Assembly (NCBI RefSeq): GCF_014898055.3 | Contig: NW_023601104.1 | Location: 44,203,199-44,267,198 of the forward strand | DNA: 64,000 nt | Source: Talpa occidentalis | Taxonomy: Eukaryota > Chordata > Mammalia > Eulipotyphla > Talpidae | Reading direction: 5' to 3' | Shown: positions 13,060 through 24,080 of the stretch, in pieces | Numbering within the stretch: the stretch's first letter is position 1 | Layout of the letters: each line of letters starts with the position of its first letter | Position numbers and translations under genes: made by a program | The notes under the pieces: model-generated | Seen by the model: only the letters and a program-made list of their open reading frames with translations | Databases searched by the model: none | What the model was told of the DNA's origin: nothing

Positions 13060-14279
13060 AAAGTCTAGAAATAACCCAAAATGTATGTATAATATCAACT
13101 AATTTATGACACAGGTTTAAGAGTATATAATGAGGAAAGGACAGTCTCTTCAATAAATGATTTTGGGAAAACTGGACAAATATGCAAAAGAATGAAACGA
13201 GGCCACTCTCTTACATCCTACACAAAATTTGAATTTACTCAAAATGGATTAAGTAGCTTAATATAAGACTCGAAACCATAAAACTCTAAGAAAACAATAG
13301 GTGGTAAAAGATCCTAGACAGTGGTTTTGGTGATGATTTTTTTGATCTGACCTTAAAGTAAAGGCAGCAAATGCAAAAATAAATGAGACTACATCAGAAC
13401 AAAAATTTTTTGCACAACAAAGGAAACCATCAACAAAATGAAAAGGCAACCTGTGGAATGGGGGAAAATGCTTGCTAACCACATAACTGGTAACAGGTTT
13501 CTGTCCAATATAAGCAGAAACTCATACATTGTAATAGTAAAAAAAAAAAAAAACAAATTTAAAAATGGGCAGAAGATTTGAATAATTGTTTTACCAAAGA
13601 CAGCAATCACCACCAGTTATATGAAAAGATGCTCAACACCACTGATCATTATGGACATGCAAATCAAAACTTTAAATCTGATAACAGAATGGTTATTATC
13701 AAAATGACAGGAAATAAAAATTGTTGGAGAGGATATGAAGAAAAAGCAACACTTGTTCACTTTTAATGGGGATGTAAATTGGTGTAGCCAGAAAGAAAAA
13801 ATGTATGGAGGTTGCTCAAAAATGAAATTTAGAACTGTATCACCCAGCAATTCCAGGCTGGGCACTTATTTGAAGAAAACAAGTATACCACATGCATCTC
13901 CATTTTCACTGCAGCATTATTTACAGTAAGTAGCCAAGATATGGAAACAAAAGTATGAGATTTGTATATGGACATTACTCCACTATAAAAAAAGAATCAA
14001 ATCTTTCCACTTGACAACAAGGATGGACCTTAAAGGCATTTAGTGAATGAAAATAATCAGAGGAAGATCGTGAGATCCAAGATCTCACTTACATGTGAAA
14101 TCTTAAACAAAACAAAAATCCCAATTTCAAAGATACAGAGAACAGACTGGTGGTAGCCAAAGGTGGGGAGTTGGGGGATAGAAGAAATAGGTGAAGGGGT
14201 TCAAAAGTTACAAACTTCTAGTTGTAAAATGAATAAAGTAAACTTTAAAATATATTAATATTATAACTTCATTATTTGG

Positions 14280-14296
14280 TTAAAAGCAATTTGAAG
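14280..14296. repeat. Right copy of the 17-bp target-site duplication
   Basis: Identical to 9214-9230, immediately after the L1 3' end. Confidence 0.85.
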
Positions 14297-16157
14297 TTAC
14301 AGCTAATAAAGTAGAACACTTCCTTTTTTCAAAAACATTTTTAAAGAGCAATCAAAAGACTGAAATCTAATTGAAGTGAAAAAACAATAGCTAAACCAAA
14401 CATCAATAAAAGTAATTATTAGTTATTATACCCATAGGAAAAGATAAAAATGATTAACTTATCTCCTGGAATATTCTGAAACCAAAGACAAAAACCAGAA
14501 AAACGACAAGGAGAAATACCACAATGAGCATGAATGAAGCTCCCTAATCTGGCAAAATTTATCTGACCAAATATGCAGAGGGATTCCTATTTCTCAGCAT
14601 TTTAAAAGAGAAAATAAAATTACTATAAATAAACATGGTATCTTCCCAATTTTTCTGTTTTAGACATTTCCATTTATATGGCTTTACCTGAAAGATAAAA
14701 TCTATTTAACTGTGTTCTGGATTGTTCTGGAGCAAAGAGGTATTAAGTGCTTTGGTTATATAAAGGCATGTATAATGTTTTGTCCTGAGAACATGCTATG
14801 TCCAAGAATTACCAGGTATGATTACAGGGAGAACACCAATTGATCTAACCAAACAGTTTTACCTACTATGGAGTCCAGTAAAATAACAATGAAAATCTGC
14901 ACAGTTCTGTGCCAATACTAGACAATTCATTCTATGCATTTTTACCAATGCCTGAGCTATATGAGATGTAAAATAAGGAGCATTACAAAGTGACTCTTTT
15001 ATTAACTATTCTCTCCTGAAAAGTACTAATTTCAATATGAAGACTTAAAAAAGCCCGAGGCATTCCATAAACATAAATATATCCTTATATGCAATCACAC
15101 CTTTACAAGGGACTTTGGTGTTTACCAAATGATATCTATGCTATAATTCTAACCTGAGATACAATGATCATTTAAAAAATAAGCTAATGTACATTTTTCA
15201 TTTATTTAACAATATTTTCAAAACATATTAAGAGGTCTTGGGACACATTTCTCTTACTCTTCCTATATAAATGCCTAATCTCATCCTAGGCCTATTAAAT
15301 AAGATTCTCCATAAGTAATTCTGAAGTGAAGACTGAAAACGTCTGATATACTAATAAAGAATGATGAAAAATATTACAATTTTACACAATCTTTTAATTT
15401 GGCATAACTTTAAAATATGAAACAACCTCCATTTCCTTTAACAGTTAATAAATGCCTCCTTGAAGCCAAAAGCCTCTCTTGTGACCCTTCTGAAAACTCT
15501 CTAATAAAGCATCTCTTGACTAAGGAATCAAGGTGGACTCACATCCTGAAATAGATATACAAAGTCAAACACAGTCCAATCAGTCCCTTGAAAATTTTCC
15601 ACTCTAAATCCTGGAAGACAATGTATATACCACAACTAAGTTATTTTCCCTTCCTGTTTTATATTCTTTTCATTAACATTCTAAAAACAAAGTAGCGATA
15701 TAAAAAGAAAAGGTTAGTGTTCACATTCCTTAACATCATGATGATGATAACGTGAACACAGGATGTTTTTTAGACTACTAAAATTAGGGTCACATATTTT
15801 TAGAAATTTAATCTTTTAGTTAATATATTACAAACATTATTCTATGCCAACTCATGAGTATCAAACTCATTATTTTTAATAACTTCATTAAATATTCTGC
15901 AATGTCATATTGTATTCTGTTACTCTCTTGTTTCAAGTTGTAAAAGTTGTTTTCTGGCTTTTCCCACTGTAAATAATGTTGTAATATCCGTGTGTTTGTT
16001 TCTACTTATTGGTGCATTAATTTTTACTGGATTCTCAAGAGATAGGACGTTTTTATATACACATTGTATAAAAATGATTAGTTATATATCCTTGCCCGAA
16101 TTTTTAATTTATAAATACAAACACAGGCACAGACACAGGTATTAATTTTTTGTTCTT
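14297..16157. other. Unique intron between two L1 blocks
   Basis: No exon, RNA gene or repeat could be recognised. It is AT-rich like the rest of the intron. Confidence 0.55.
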
Positions 16158-16172
16158 AATATGTATGCATTA
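16158..16172. repeat. Left copy of a 15-bp target-site duplication
   Basis: AATATGTATGCATTA, identical to 22271-22285. Confidence 0.92.
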
Positions 16173-17186
16173 GGCTCCCCTCCCCCGCCCACAGAGGCGG
16201 CACTCTCCGACCGGCAGAGAGGAGGAAACAACAAACCAAAACGACCCACAAGAACAAACGACGCAGCAAGCGGGACTGTGAGTGGAAAGGAACTATTGCA
16301 GCCACCACACCCCGTGAATGGGAGCTGAGGCGAACCCTGCAGGATCCACCGCGGCGGTGAGCAAACGGCTCCGGCGCCATTAGAGAAGAACAAAGACCCC
16401 GGGAGACGCGCACACAGCCCGGGCTGCCGGTAAGCTGGCGCGGAAACGCGGCGCGCTCGGCGCGCTTGAAAAGCAAGTGCAGACCGGGATCGCGGCTGCC
16501 CAGGTCCCGCGCCTGCGACCTAGGCTTGCGGGGAGACGACCTAGGCTGGCGGGGAGACGCGCGGAGGTCCTCACTGAGGTGAAGGTCCCTCCCTGAGTGA
16601 GAGGAACCAGGCGCCCAGGCACGGGAGCGGTGCAAAAGGCGCCATTCCCGCGCACTGAACTGGGCTACAGCCCGCGTCCTGGAACTGAGGGCTTTGAACT
16701 GAGACCCGGGGCACGAAAATTCGGGGCGTGGTTTCTCCACGACGGTGGGGCACAAGGCAGACACAGCACCCCAAAGCTGTTGAGGTGTACCCTACCATTC
16801 CTGCTCTGTTCTCTGTCCCACGGGGGGGGAGGCGAAAAACAGCCCCCCAGGACAATAAGAGAGATCTCTGGCGCCACCTAGCGACCAGGAAAAAAAAGTC
16901 ACTAACACCCTATAAAACAGGACATTTCTTAAGACTGCTTGAAAAGGGCAGGTTTCTGGAGGACCCAGTGGCCAGCCGGGAAGTTATTCCACGCCAGGCC
17001 CCTTCCGACCAGCAGTCTGAGCCCACAGAGGAGCAGGCACCCACGTCCGGGGCAGACGGGTGCGCAGAAGAGTGTGCCTGAAACCGGAGCGCAGGGACTA
17101 CATCCCGCTTCGCCATTTGAGAACAGGGACATTTCTTCAGTAAAAACTGCCTAAATCCAGCAGAAAGCTCCCCCAGGAAGACAGAG
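16173..17186 (+). promoter_or_regulatory. L1 5'UTR / internal promoter, CpG-rich
   Basis: This is by far the most GC- and CpG-rich kilobase of the window. In L1s, this region carries the RNA polymerase II internal promoter, often with antisense activity. Visible here are GC boxes near the start, a 21-bp tandem repeat at 16517-16558, a CTCF-like GCGCCACCTAGCGACC at 16871-16886 and two related ACAGG(G)ACATTTCTT phrases at about 16917 and 17123. A 202-codon antisense frame crosses it. Promoter activity is inferred from the family. Confidence 0.7.
16517..16558. repeat. 21-bp tandem duplication in the L1 5'UTR
   Basis: Two units of GACCTAGGCTTGCGGGGAGAC type (16517-16537 and 16538-16558) differ at one base. 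Being a multiple of three, the repeat does not break the antisense frame, where it encodes a repeated SPRQPRS/SPRKPRS block. Confidence 0.85.
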
Positions 17187-18240
17187 ATGGCTCCTGGAAG
17201 AGCCAGAGGGAGCGAGAAGTTCACCCAAGATGTCAGTCAGTCCGAGCAACACAGTGTCCCAACGCATACGAAATTAGAAAACAGACAGTAGGGAGTAGAA
17301 GAACCACACGCAACCTAAAAACTCCTCAGGAAAGAAGCACACACAAAAAGAAAACCACTCCCAGATTGCAACGACAGCAACTTGGAAGAACTTCTGAGCC
17401 TTCCAGAAAGAGAATTTAAAATTGCCATGATTAAAAAAGTGATAGATCAGAAGAAGGAAATTGAGTCCCTAAAGAGGGAAGTAAGAGAAATGCAGGAGAT
17501 CAAAGATTAATGGAGGAACTAAAGAACTCTGGAAAAGCAATGAAAGCAGAATAGATGAAATGGAAGAACGAATAAGTAATCTTGAAGACACAGAATAAAA
17601 AGAACCAAAACAGAAAAGGAAAGAGAAGTACGAAGGAAAAAGAATGAAGAAAGACTTCGGGAACTATCTGACTCCATGAGGAAAGGAAATATAAGAGTTA
17701 TAGGAATTCCAGAAGGAGAGGAGAGAGATGTAGGAACAGAGAAAATATTCATGGATATAATTGAAGAGAACTTCCCAAATGAGAAGAAGGAGCTGAAATT
17801 GATATACAAGAAGCAAGAAGAACACCAAACTTCCACGACGAAAGGAAAAAAACAGCAAGACACATAATAGTAAAGCTCCCAAGAATCCAGGACAAGGAAA
17901 AAATAATGAAGCTGACAAGAGGGAAGAAACAGATAACATTCAAAGGGAAACCAATCAGGCTGACATCAGACTTCTCTGAAGAAACACTACGGGCAAGGAG
18001 AGAGTGGAGGACATAGTCAACAGACTCCAAGAAACAGAGCCAACCAAGAATACTCTATCCCGCAAAGCTCTCTTTCCTCCATGAAGAAAGAATATGGACC
18101 TTCCCAGACAAAGAGAAACTCCGGAATTTCATTGCGACTAAACCCCCCACTCAAAAAAATACTACAAGGAATCCTAAAGCCAGAACCTCAGAGGGACGAA
18201 TAACAACGAAAGAAGACCAAAAAAAAAAAAGTTATTAAAA
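17187..18240 (+). pseudogene. L1 ORF1 (RNA-binding chaperone), broken
   Basis: ORF1 encodes the coiled-coil, RRM and C-terminal-domain protein that coats L1 RNA. A plausible start is the ATG at 17187 (MAPGRARGSEKFTQ), but a stop follows after about 35 codons. Further on come a heptad-like stretch around 17400-17490 (EFKIAMIKKVIDQKKEIESL), the RRM wording NIRVIGIPEG at about 17690 and the C-terminal-domain phrases FKGKPIRLTSDFSEETLRA near 17940 and LYPAKLSFLHEE near 18055. These lie in different frames. ORF1 length from start to end (about 1.05 kb) fits the family. Confidence 0.8.
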
Positions 18241-18274
18241 GAATAAATAAATAAATCAAAGAAAGACAAACATA

Positions 18275-21200
18275 ATGGCAAATACAGATGCTAACATATC
18301 AATATTAACTCTAAATGAATGGACTAAACTCTTCAATAAAAAGACACAGAGTTGCAGCCTGGATTAAGAAACAAAACCCAACCTTTTGCTGTCTCCAGGA
18401 AACACATTTAGCTACAAAGATAAAAATAGGCTCAAAGTCAAAGGATGGAAAACAATCCTGCAAGCAAATGGGCCAAAAAAGAAAGCAGGAACAGCTATAC
18501 TTATATCAGATAAACAGACTTCAAACTCAAAAAATAAAAAGAGACCCCAATGGTCACTACATTATGATTAAGGGACAATACTTCAAGAAGAAATAACACT
18601 CATTAAACATATACTCACCAAACGAAAGAGCACCAAAATATATCAGACAACTGTTGTCCTCTCTGAAAACAGACATCAGAGAAAACACATATGTAGTGGA
18701 GACTTCAACACACCACTATCAACAATGGATAGATCAACAAGACAAAAAATAAGTAAAGAACTAAAGCTCTAAATAAGGACCTAGAGCATTTGGGCTTAAC
18801 AGACATCTATAGAACACTAAACCCAAAAAAAACGGAGTACACATTTTTCTCAAGCGCACATGGATCATTCTCCAGGATCGATCAATACTGGGCACAAGAC
18901 AAACATCAACAGATACACCAAGATTGAAATCATACCAACCATCTTTTCTGACCACGAAGGCATCAAACTAGAAATAAATCATAAAAGAAGCAAGGAACTA
19001 TCCTACCTCATGGAGATTAAAAGCCACACTACTGGAAGACCACTGGACTAACGAGGAGATCAAAGAAGAAATTAAAAATTCTTTGAATTGAATGACAAGG
19101 AGGACACCAATATCCTAAATGTATGGGATGCAGCAAAAGCAGTAATAAGAGGAAAATATATAGCAATAGAAGCTCACATCAAAAACAAGAAAGAACTCAA
19201 AGAAACAACCTAATCTCGAAGCTCAAAGATCTAGAAAAAGAACAACAAAAAAAACCCCAGAACAGTAGAAGAAAAGAAATAATAAAAACCAAAGCAGAAA
19301 TAAATGAATGAACTAAAAAAACAATCAAAAGATCAATGAAACCAAGAGCTGTTCTTTGAAAAAAATAAATAAAATAGACAGCCCCTAGCCAGGCTCACAA
19401 AGGAAAAAAGGGAGAAAGCACAAATACACAGAATCATAAATGAAAGAGGAGAAATCACAACGGACACAGCAGAAATCAAAAGAATAATCAGTAACTACTA
19501 TGAACAGTTATATGGAAACAAGTTCAACAATCTAGAGGAGATGGACAAATTCCTACAACTCTACAATCACCCAAAGCTAGATAAAGAAGAAATAGAACAC
19601 CTAAACAGACCAATTACAAGGAGCGAAATTGAAATGGTAATTTAAAAACCTCCCCAAAAACAAAAGCCAGGACCTGATGGATTTACAAATGAATTCTACC
19701 AAACATTCAGAGACGAATTAGTGCCTATCTTCACAAACTCTTCCAAAAAATTTGAGAAGGAAGGGACAATACCAAACACGTTCTATGAAGCCAATATTAC
19801 ACTAATACCAAAACCGAATAAGGACAACACAAAAAGAAAAACTATAGGCCAATCTCCCTAATGAACACTGATGCAAAAATCCTCAATAAAATTTTAGCTA
19901 TCAGAATCCAACAATGTATCCATAAGATAATTCACCACGACCAAGTTGGATTCATTCCAGGGGCACAAGGATGGTTTAACATCCGAAAATCAATCAACGT
20001 TATCCAACACATCAACAAAAAGAAATATAAAAACCATATGATAATATCAATAGATGCTGAGAAAGCTTTCGACAAAGTGCAACACCCATTCATGATAAAA
20101 GCCCTTGAAATTCTTGGGATACAAGGAACATAACCTCAACATCATAAAGGCCATCTATGACAAGCCAACAGCCAGTATCATTCTCAATGGTGAAAAGCTG
20201 AAAGCAATTCCATTAAGATCTGGAACAAGACAAGGATGTCCACTCTCACCACTGCTTTTCAATATAATACTGGAAGTCCTAGCCAGAGCAATAAGACAAG
20301 AGAAAGACATCCAAGGAATCCAAATAGGAAAAGAAGAAAGTCAAACTATCACTATTTGCAGATGATATGATAATAACATAGAGAACCCAAAAACTCCACA
20401 GAATAACTAATTCAACTCATCAATCATTCAGTAAGTGGCAGGATACAAAATACACACAAAAGTCAGTAGCCTTCCTATACACAAAAAACTGAAGAAGAAG
20501 AAATCAAAAAACCACCCCTTTATTATCGAAACAAAAAAAAATCAAATATTTGGGAATAAATCTACAAAAGAGGTAAAGGACTTATACAAAGAAAACTATA
20601 AAAACTGTTAAAAGAAATAGAAGAAGACACAAAGAATGGAAGGACATCCCCTGCTCATGGATTGGAAGAATAAACATTATTAAAAGGCCATCCTACCAAA
20701 AGCAATATACAGATTCAATGCTATTCAATCAAAATCTCAATGGCATTCTTCAAGAAATAGAACAATTATTGATGAAATTCATATGGAATCCAAAAAACCC
20801 CGAATAGCCAAAGCTCTACTGAAAAAAAAAAGAGAGGAAATGGAGGCATCACACTCCCAGACTTCAAACATATACTACAAAGCCATAATCATCAAAACTG
20901 CATGGTATTGGAACAAGAAAGACATACAGACCAATGGAATCGAATAGAAGTCCAGAAATAAACCACAGATTTATGGTCAACTAATCTTTGACAAAGGAGC
21001 AAAGACTATGCATTGGAGCAAAGAAGTTTGTTCAATAAATGGTGCTGGGAAAACTGGGTCGCTACATGCAAAAGAATGAAGCTTGACCCACTACCTCACA
21101 CCATACACAAAAATCAACTCAAATGGATTAAAGAACTAGACATAAGACCTGAAACCATAAAATACATAGAAGGAAATATATGAAACACTACGGGATTTGC

Positions 21201-22049
21201 ACATCAAAGACATCTTTACAGACACATCACCCAAAGCAGTGATAGTGAAGAGAAAGATCAACAGCTGGGACTACATCAAATTAAGAGCTTCTGCACAGCA
21301 AAGAGACAATAACAAAACAAGAGAACCCCACCAACTGGGAGAACATTTTTTGCACCCACACACTAATGATAAAGGACTGATCACAAAAATCTGCAAAGAG
21401 CTGATGAGACTCAGCAACAACAAAGAATAATTCCAGTCAAAAAAAATGGGCAGAAGAGCTAAAAAGAAAACTTCTCTGAAGAGGAAATGCAAATGGCCAA
21501 CAGACATATGAAAAAATGTTCAACATCACTTGTAATCAGGGAAATGCAAATCAAAACTACATGAGATACCATCACACCAGTGAGAATGGCACATATTAAA
21601 AAACTAGCAACAACAAATGTTGGCGAGGATGTGGAGAAAAAGAACTCTTGTGCACTGTTGGTGGGAGTGCAACTGGTCCAACACTATGGAGAGCTGTGTG
21701 GAGATTTCTGGACCTACTAAACATAGAGCTTCCATATGATCCAGCAATTCCACTCCTAGGTATTTACCCAAAGGACACAGAAACATCAATTCCAAGAGCA
21801 CCTGCACTCCTATGTTTATAGCAGCACTGTTTACAATAGCTAAGCTTGGAAACAACCCAAATGCCAAAATAGATGACTGGATCAAGAAGATGTGGTACAT
21901 ATATACCATGGAATATTACTCAGCATTCAAAAAGATAAACACATGCAATTTGCAGCAACATGGATGGCACTGGAAGGGATCATGCTCAGCGAAATAAGCC
22001 AAAAAGAAAAGGAAATACCGGATGGTCTTCACTCATAGCAGGAATCTAG
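18275..22049 (+). pseudogene. L1 ORF2 (endonuclease-reverse transcriptase), broken by frameshifts
   Basis: ORF2 encodes the enzyme that nicks target DNA and reverse-transcribes L1 RNA. It starts at ATG 18275 (MANTDANISILTLN) and ends at the TAG at 22047, 3775 nt, close to the usual 1,250-1,280 codons. The endonuclease motif CCLQETH is at 18387-18407, with its catalytic glutamate codon at 18399-18401. Reverse-transcriptase wording [12 protein letters not shown] lies near 20050, [15 protein letters not shown] near 20245 and the FADD box at 20355-20366. FADD is out of frame with the segment just before it because of an extra A in a run at about 20334-20340. At least six such frame changes occur along the gene. 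Confidence 0.88.
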
Positions 22050-22270
22050 AAACTTAAATAAGGGACCAGGAAAATGAATATAAGAAAGTGAAAATCAAAT
22101 CAACAAAAACTATGAACCAGAGACACTTTTTGGGGGTGGGGGCGGGAGGGGAAGGATGGGGTCAGAATGGGCATTTGCAATTGTATGGGGGAATAAAATA
22201 AATTTAATATTTAAAAAAAAAAAAAAAGAGAAATAATATACATATATACAACATGAAAAAAAAAAAAAAA
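22050..22270 (+). repeat. L1 3'UTR with G-rich tract and two-part A-tail
   Basis: A G-rich tract (22132-22171) is followed by AATAAA-type signals near 22191-22200. The tail has an A-run (22213-22227), a 28-nt AT-rich non-A unit (22228-22255) and a second A-run to the duplication. A second tail after extra sequence is the pattern left by read-through to a downstream polyadenylation site. Confidence 0.8.
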
Positions 22271-22285
22271 AATATGTATGCATTA
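22271..22285. repeat. Right copy of the 15-bp target-site duplication
   Basis: Identical to 16158-16172; it confirms a single target-primed insertion. Confidence 0.92.
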
Positions 22286-22915
22286 TATATACACACACCT
22301 TACATTTTGTCTATCTGGCAAAAAGAAAGTTTAATCTTGCGATATTGAGTCATATTTCCCCGATACCTGGTGAGGTTAAACATACTTCCATATACTTAAT
22401 GGGCATTTCTATTTCCTCTTCTGTAACCATCCTTATCCTTTCATCTACTTTTTTGCACACATCAACAATTTTATAAGTCATTCTAATGGTAATCCAAGTA
22501 TATACAATCTATCGCATATAATCAAATCATTAAGTTCATTTAAACGAGCATTTGGATTTCACTGTTTTTCTAGGACTTTTAAATACAATTTTAAAGAACA
22601 CCATTTTGCTGTCATATACACACACTGAAAGATATGAAAATTAATTTTGATGTTTTGTTGGAGAATTATGACAATACTTGAGACAAGAACCTGATAAGTA
22701 CTCAAACTGTGCTCAGAGTATTATAAGAAATAAAATAGAGGTTTAGTGAAGAAGGCTATATATCTCTTTAGCTTAATCTTTTTATTCAGTCAAAAGTATT
22801 CTTTTCTCTAATTGGTTTATAATTTTAGATAACTTCTGTGAAAAATTTTATTTGAAAGGAATTACAAAAATAAAAGTTTTAAAATGTATAGACTATAAGC
22901 CCATTTTTCCAACTA
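22286..22915. other. Unique AT-rich intron
   Basis: Begins with a short (AC)n stretch. No gene or recognised repeat was seen. Confidence 0.5.
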
Positions 22916-22919
22916 ATAC

Positions 22920-24080
22920 CAGTCATTCAGTGAATAGTTAAGAACCTATTATGTTCCAGGTTAGTGCTTCTGATACAGCAAAGAAAAATCAAATATCCTT
23001 GTTTTTGTGACTTACTTTCTAGGAAAGCAAGACAGACAATACATGACAAATATGGTAATAAGCAAAGTATATAGTATTCTATGGGAAATGGGGGGAAAAC
23101 GCAGTAAGGTTAAAGGAACTAGAAATACTATGAGAAGAGGGAGGTCAGGCTGCAAAACTAAATAGGGTGGTCAGGAGGGCATTATTTAAAAAGTGAATTC
23201 TGAACAAGGACTTGAGGCCCATGAATGTGTTAGCCAAAGAGATCTGTGATAAGAGAATTTCATACATACAGAAATGTGGAAGCAAAATGCCAAGGAAAGG
23301 GAATACCTAATATCTGCAAGAAAAAGCAAGCAGGTGAATTTGGCTAAGGAAGAATGAGCAAGGAGGCAAGTGGTAGGAAATGAGGTGAACGAAGTTATGT
23401 GGCAGATTTTGTGAGTTAAAGGCTATCAATTTGGAGGTATAGGTATTTTACTGAGTGACATGGAAAACTGTTGCAGGTGTAGGCAAAGCGATTTAAAAAA
23501 ATTAACATAAATATTCAATGTGCTCAGAATATTCAATCTGTGGAGAACAGATTTTGGAGGACAATAAAAATCTACATGGAGGCTACTGTAATTCAGTCTT
23601 GGATTAGGGTAGCAGTAGATAAAGCAAGAAGTGATTAAGGTTCTACATATATTTTAAAGATACTTTAAAGATAAAGTCAATATTAATTCTTATAGGAACT
23701 GGGTGTGGAATATGAAAGAAAGAAAAGAGATAAGGTTGAGGTCAATATTTTTGGTTTGAAAACGTTGATATATAGAGTTGCCTTCCAGAGTTGGAAAAGT
23801 TTTTAGACTTGTTGAATTTAAGATGTGTATTAGAAGTGCTGAGTGTGAAGTTGGAGATACTCTGTAGTTACATTGCAAGCTCTGGATCAGACACAAGTGT
23901 GAGCCCAAGTTATGCAGGGCCTAAATCTTATACAATTTCAGAAGACATCTTTAGAAATAGATTGAAAATTGAAAATATTAGGATAGGTACAGAGAGTTAT
24001 AATAAACTGTGTAGGTGAGAAATCCCAAAGCTTAAGTTAATTAGTTTACAGAAAGCCTGCCTCTCACTGGAGACATACAT
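22920..24080 (+). repeat. Degraded ancient mammalian interspersed repeat, family uncertain
   Basis: A long, purine-rich, non-coding match to an old multi-copy mammalian sequence: CCTATTATGTTCCAGG, then AATAGGGTGGTCAGGAGGGC (23161-23180), GACTTGAGGCCCATG, and later GGAGGCTACTGTAATTCAG near 23578. Order is kept, with many small changes. I recall this series of phrases as an ancient LINE-related family but cannot name it. The ORF at 23791-24018 is fortuitous. Confidence 0.5.

Larger units (their letters stand above)
9231..14279 (+). mobile_element. 5'-truncated L1 LINE interrupted by two L1 fragments and one SINE
   Basis: The element starts inside ORF2 (endonuclease part: TGAATAGGTAAAAAAAG then CAAGACCCATCTATGTG) and ends in an L1 3'UTR with TGGTGGTAGCCAAAGGTGGG near 14149. 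Its own pieces are 9231-9455, about 10010-11425, 11711-12205 and 13060-14279; together they follow L1 order without gaps once the insertions are removed. Frames are destroyed by many indels and stops. It lies antisense to NOVA1. The perfect 17-bp duplication shows that it arrived as one target-primed insertion, before the nested ones. Confidence 0.88.
16173..22270 (+). mobile_element. Full-length L1 LINE (about 6.1 kb), antisense to NOVA1, frame-broken
   Basis: The element has every L1 part in order: a CpG-rich 5'UTR of about 1 kb starting GGCTCCCCTCCCCCGCC, ORF1, ORF2 with endonuclease and reverse transcriptase, a G-rich 3'UTR and an A-tail. The two 15-bp flanks place both ends exactly. The size and intact order imply that it was retrotransposition-competent when it inserted. 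As written, ORF1 and ORF2 carry stops and many single-base indels, often in homopolymers, so no complete product can be made from this sequence. Part of that damage may be assembly error (see findings). Confidence 0.95.

Noticed and set aside
16156..16764. 202-codon minus-strand ORF as a host gene
   Set aside because: It lies wholly in the L1 5'UTR and its flank, with no known domain. Openness follows from high GC. Kept only as a finding.
19861..20365. Reverse-transcriptase ORFs as an active or domesticated enzyme
   Set aside because: They are short frame pieces of one broken L1 ORF2; the FADD box lies out of frame with them.
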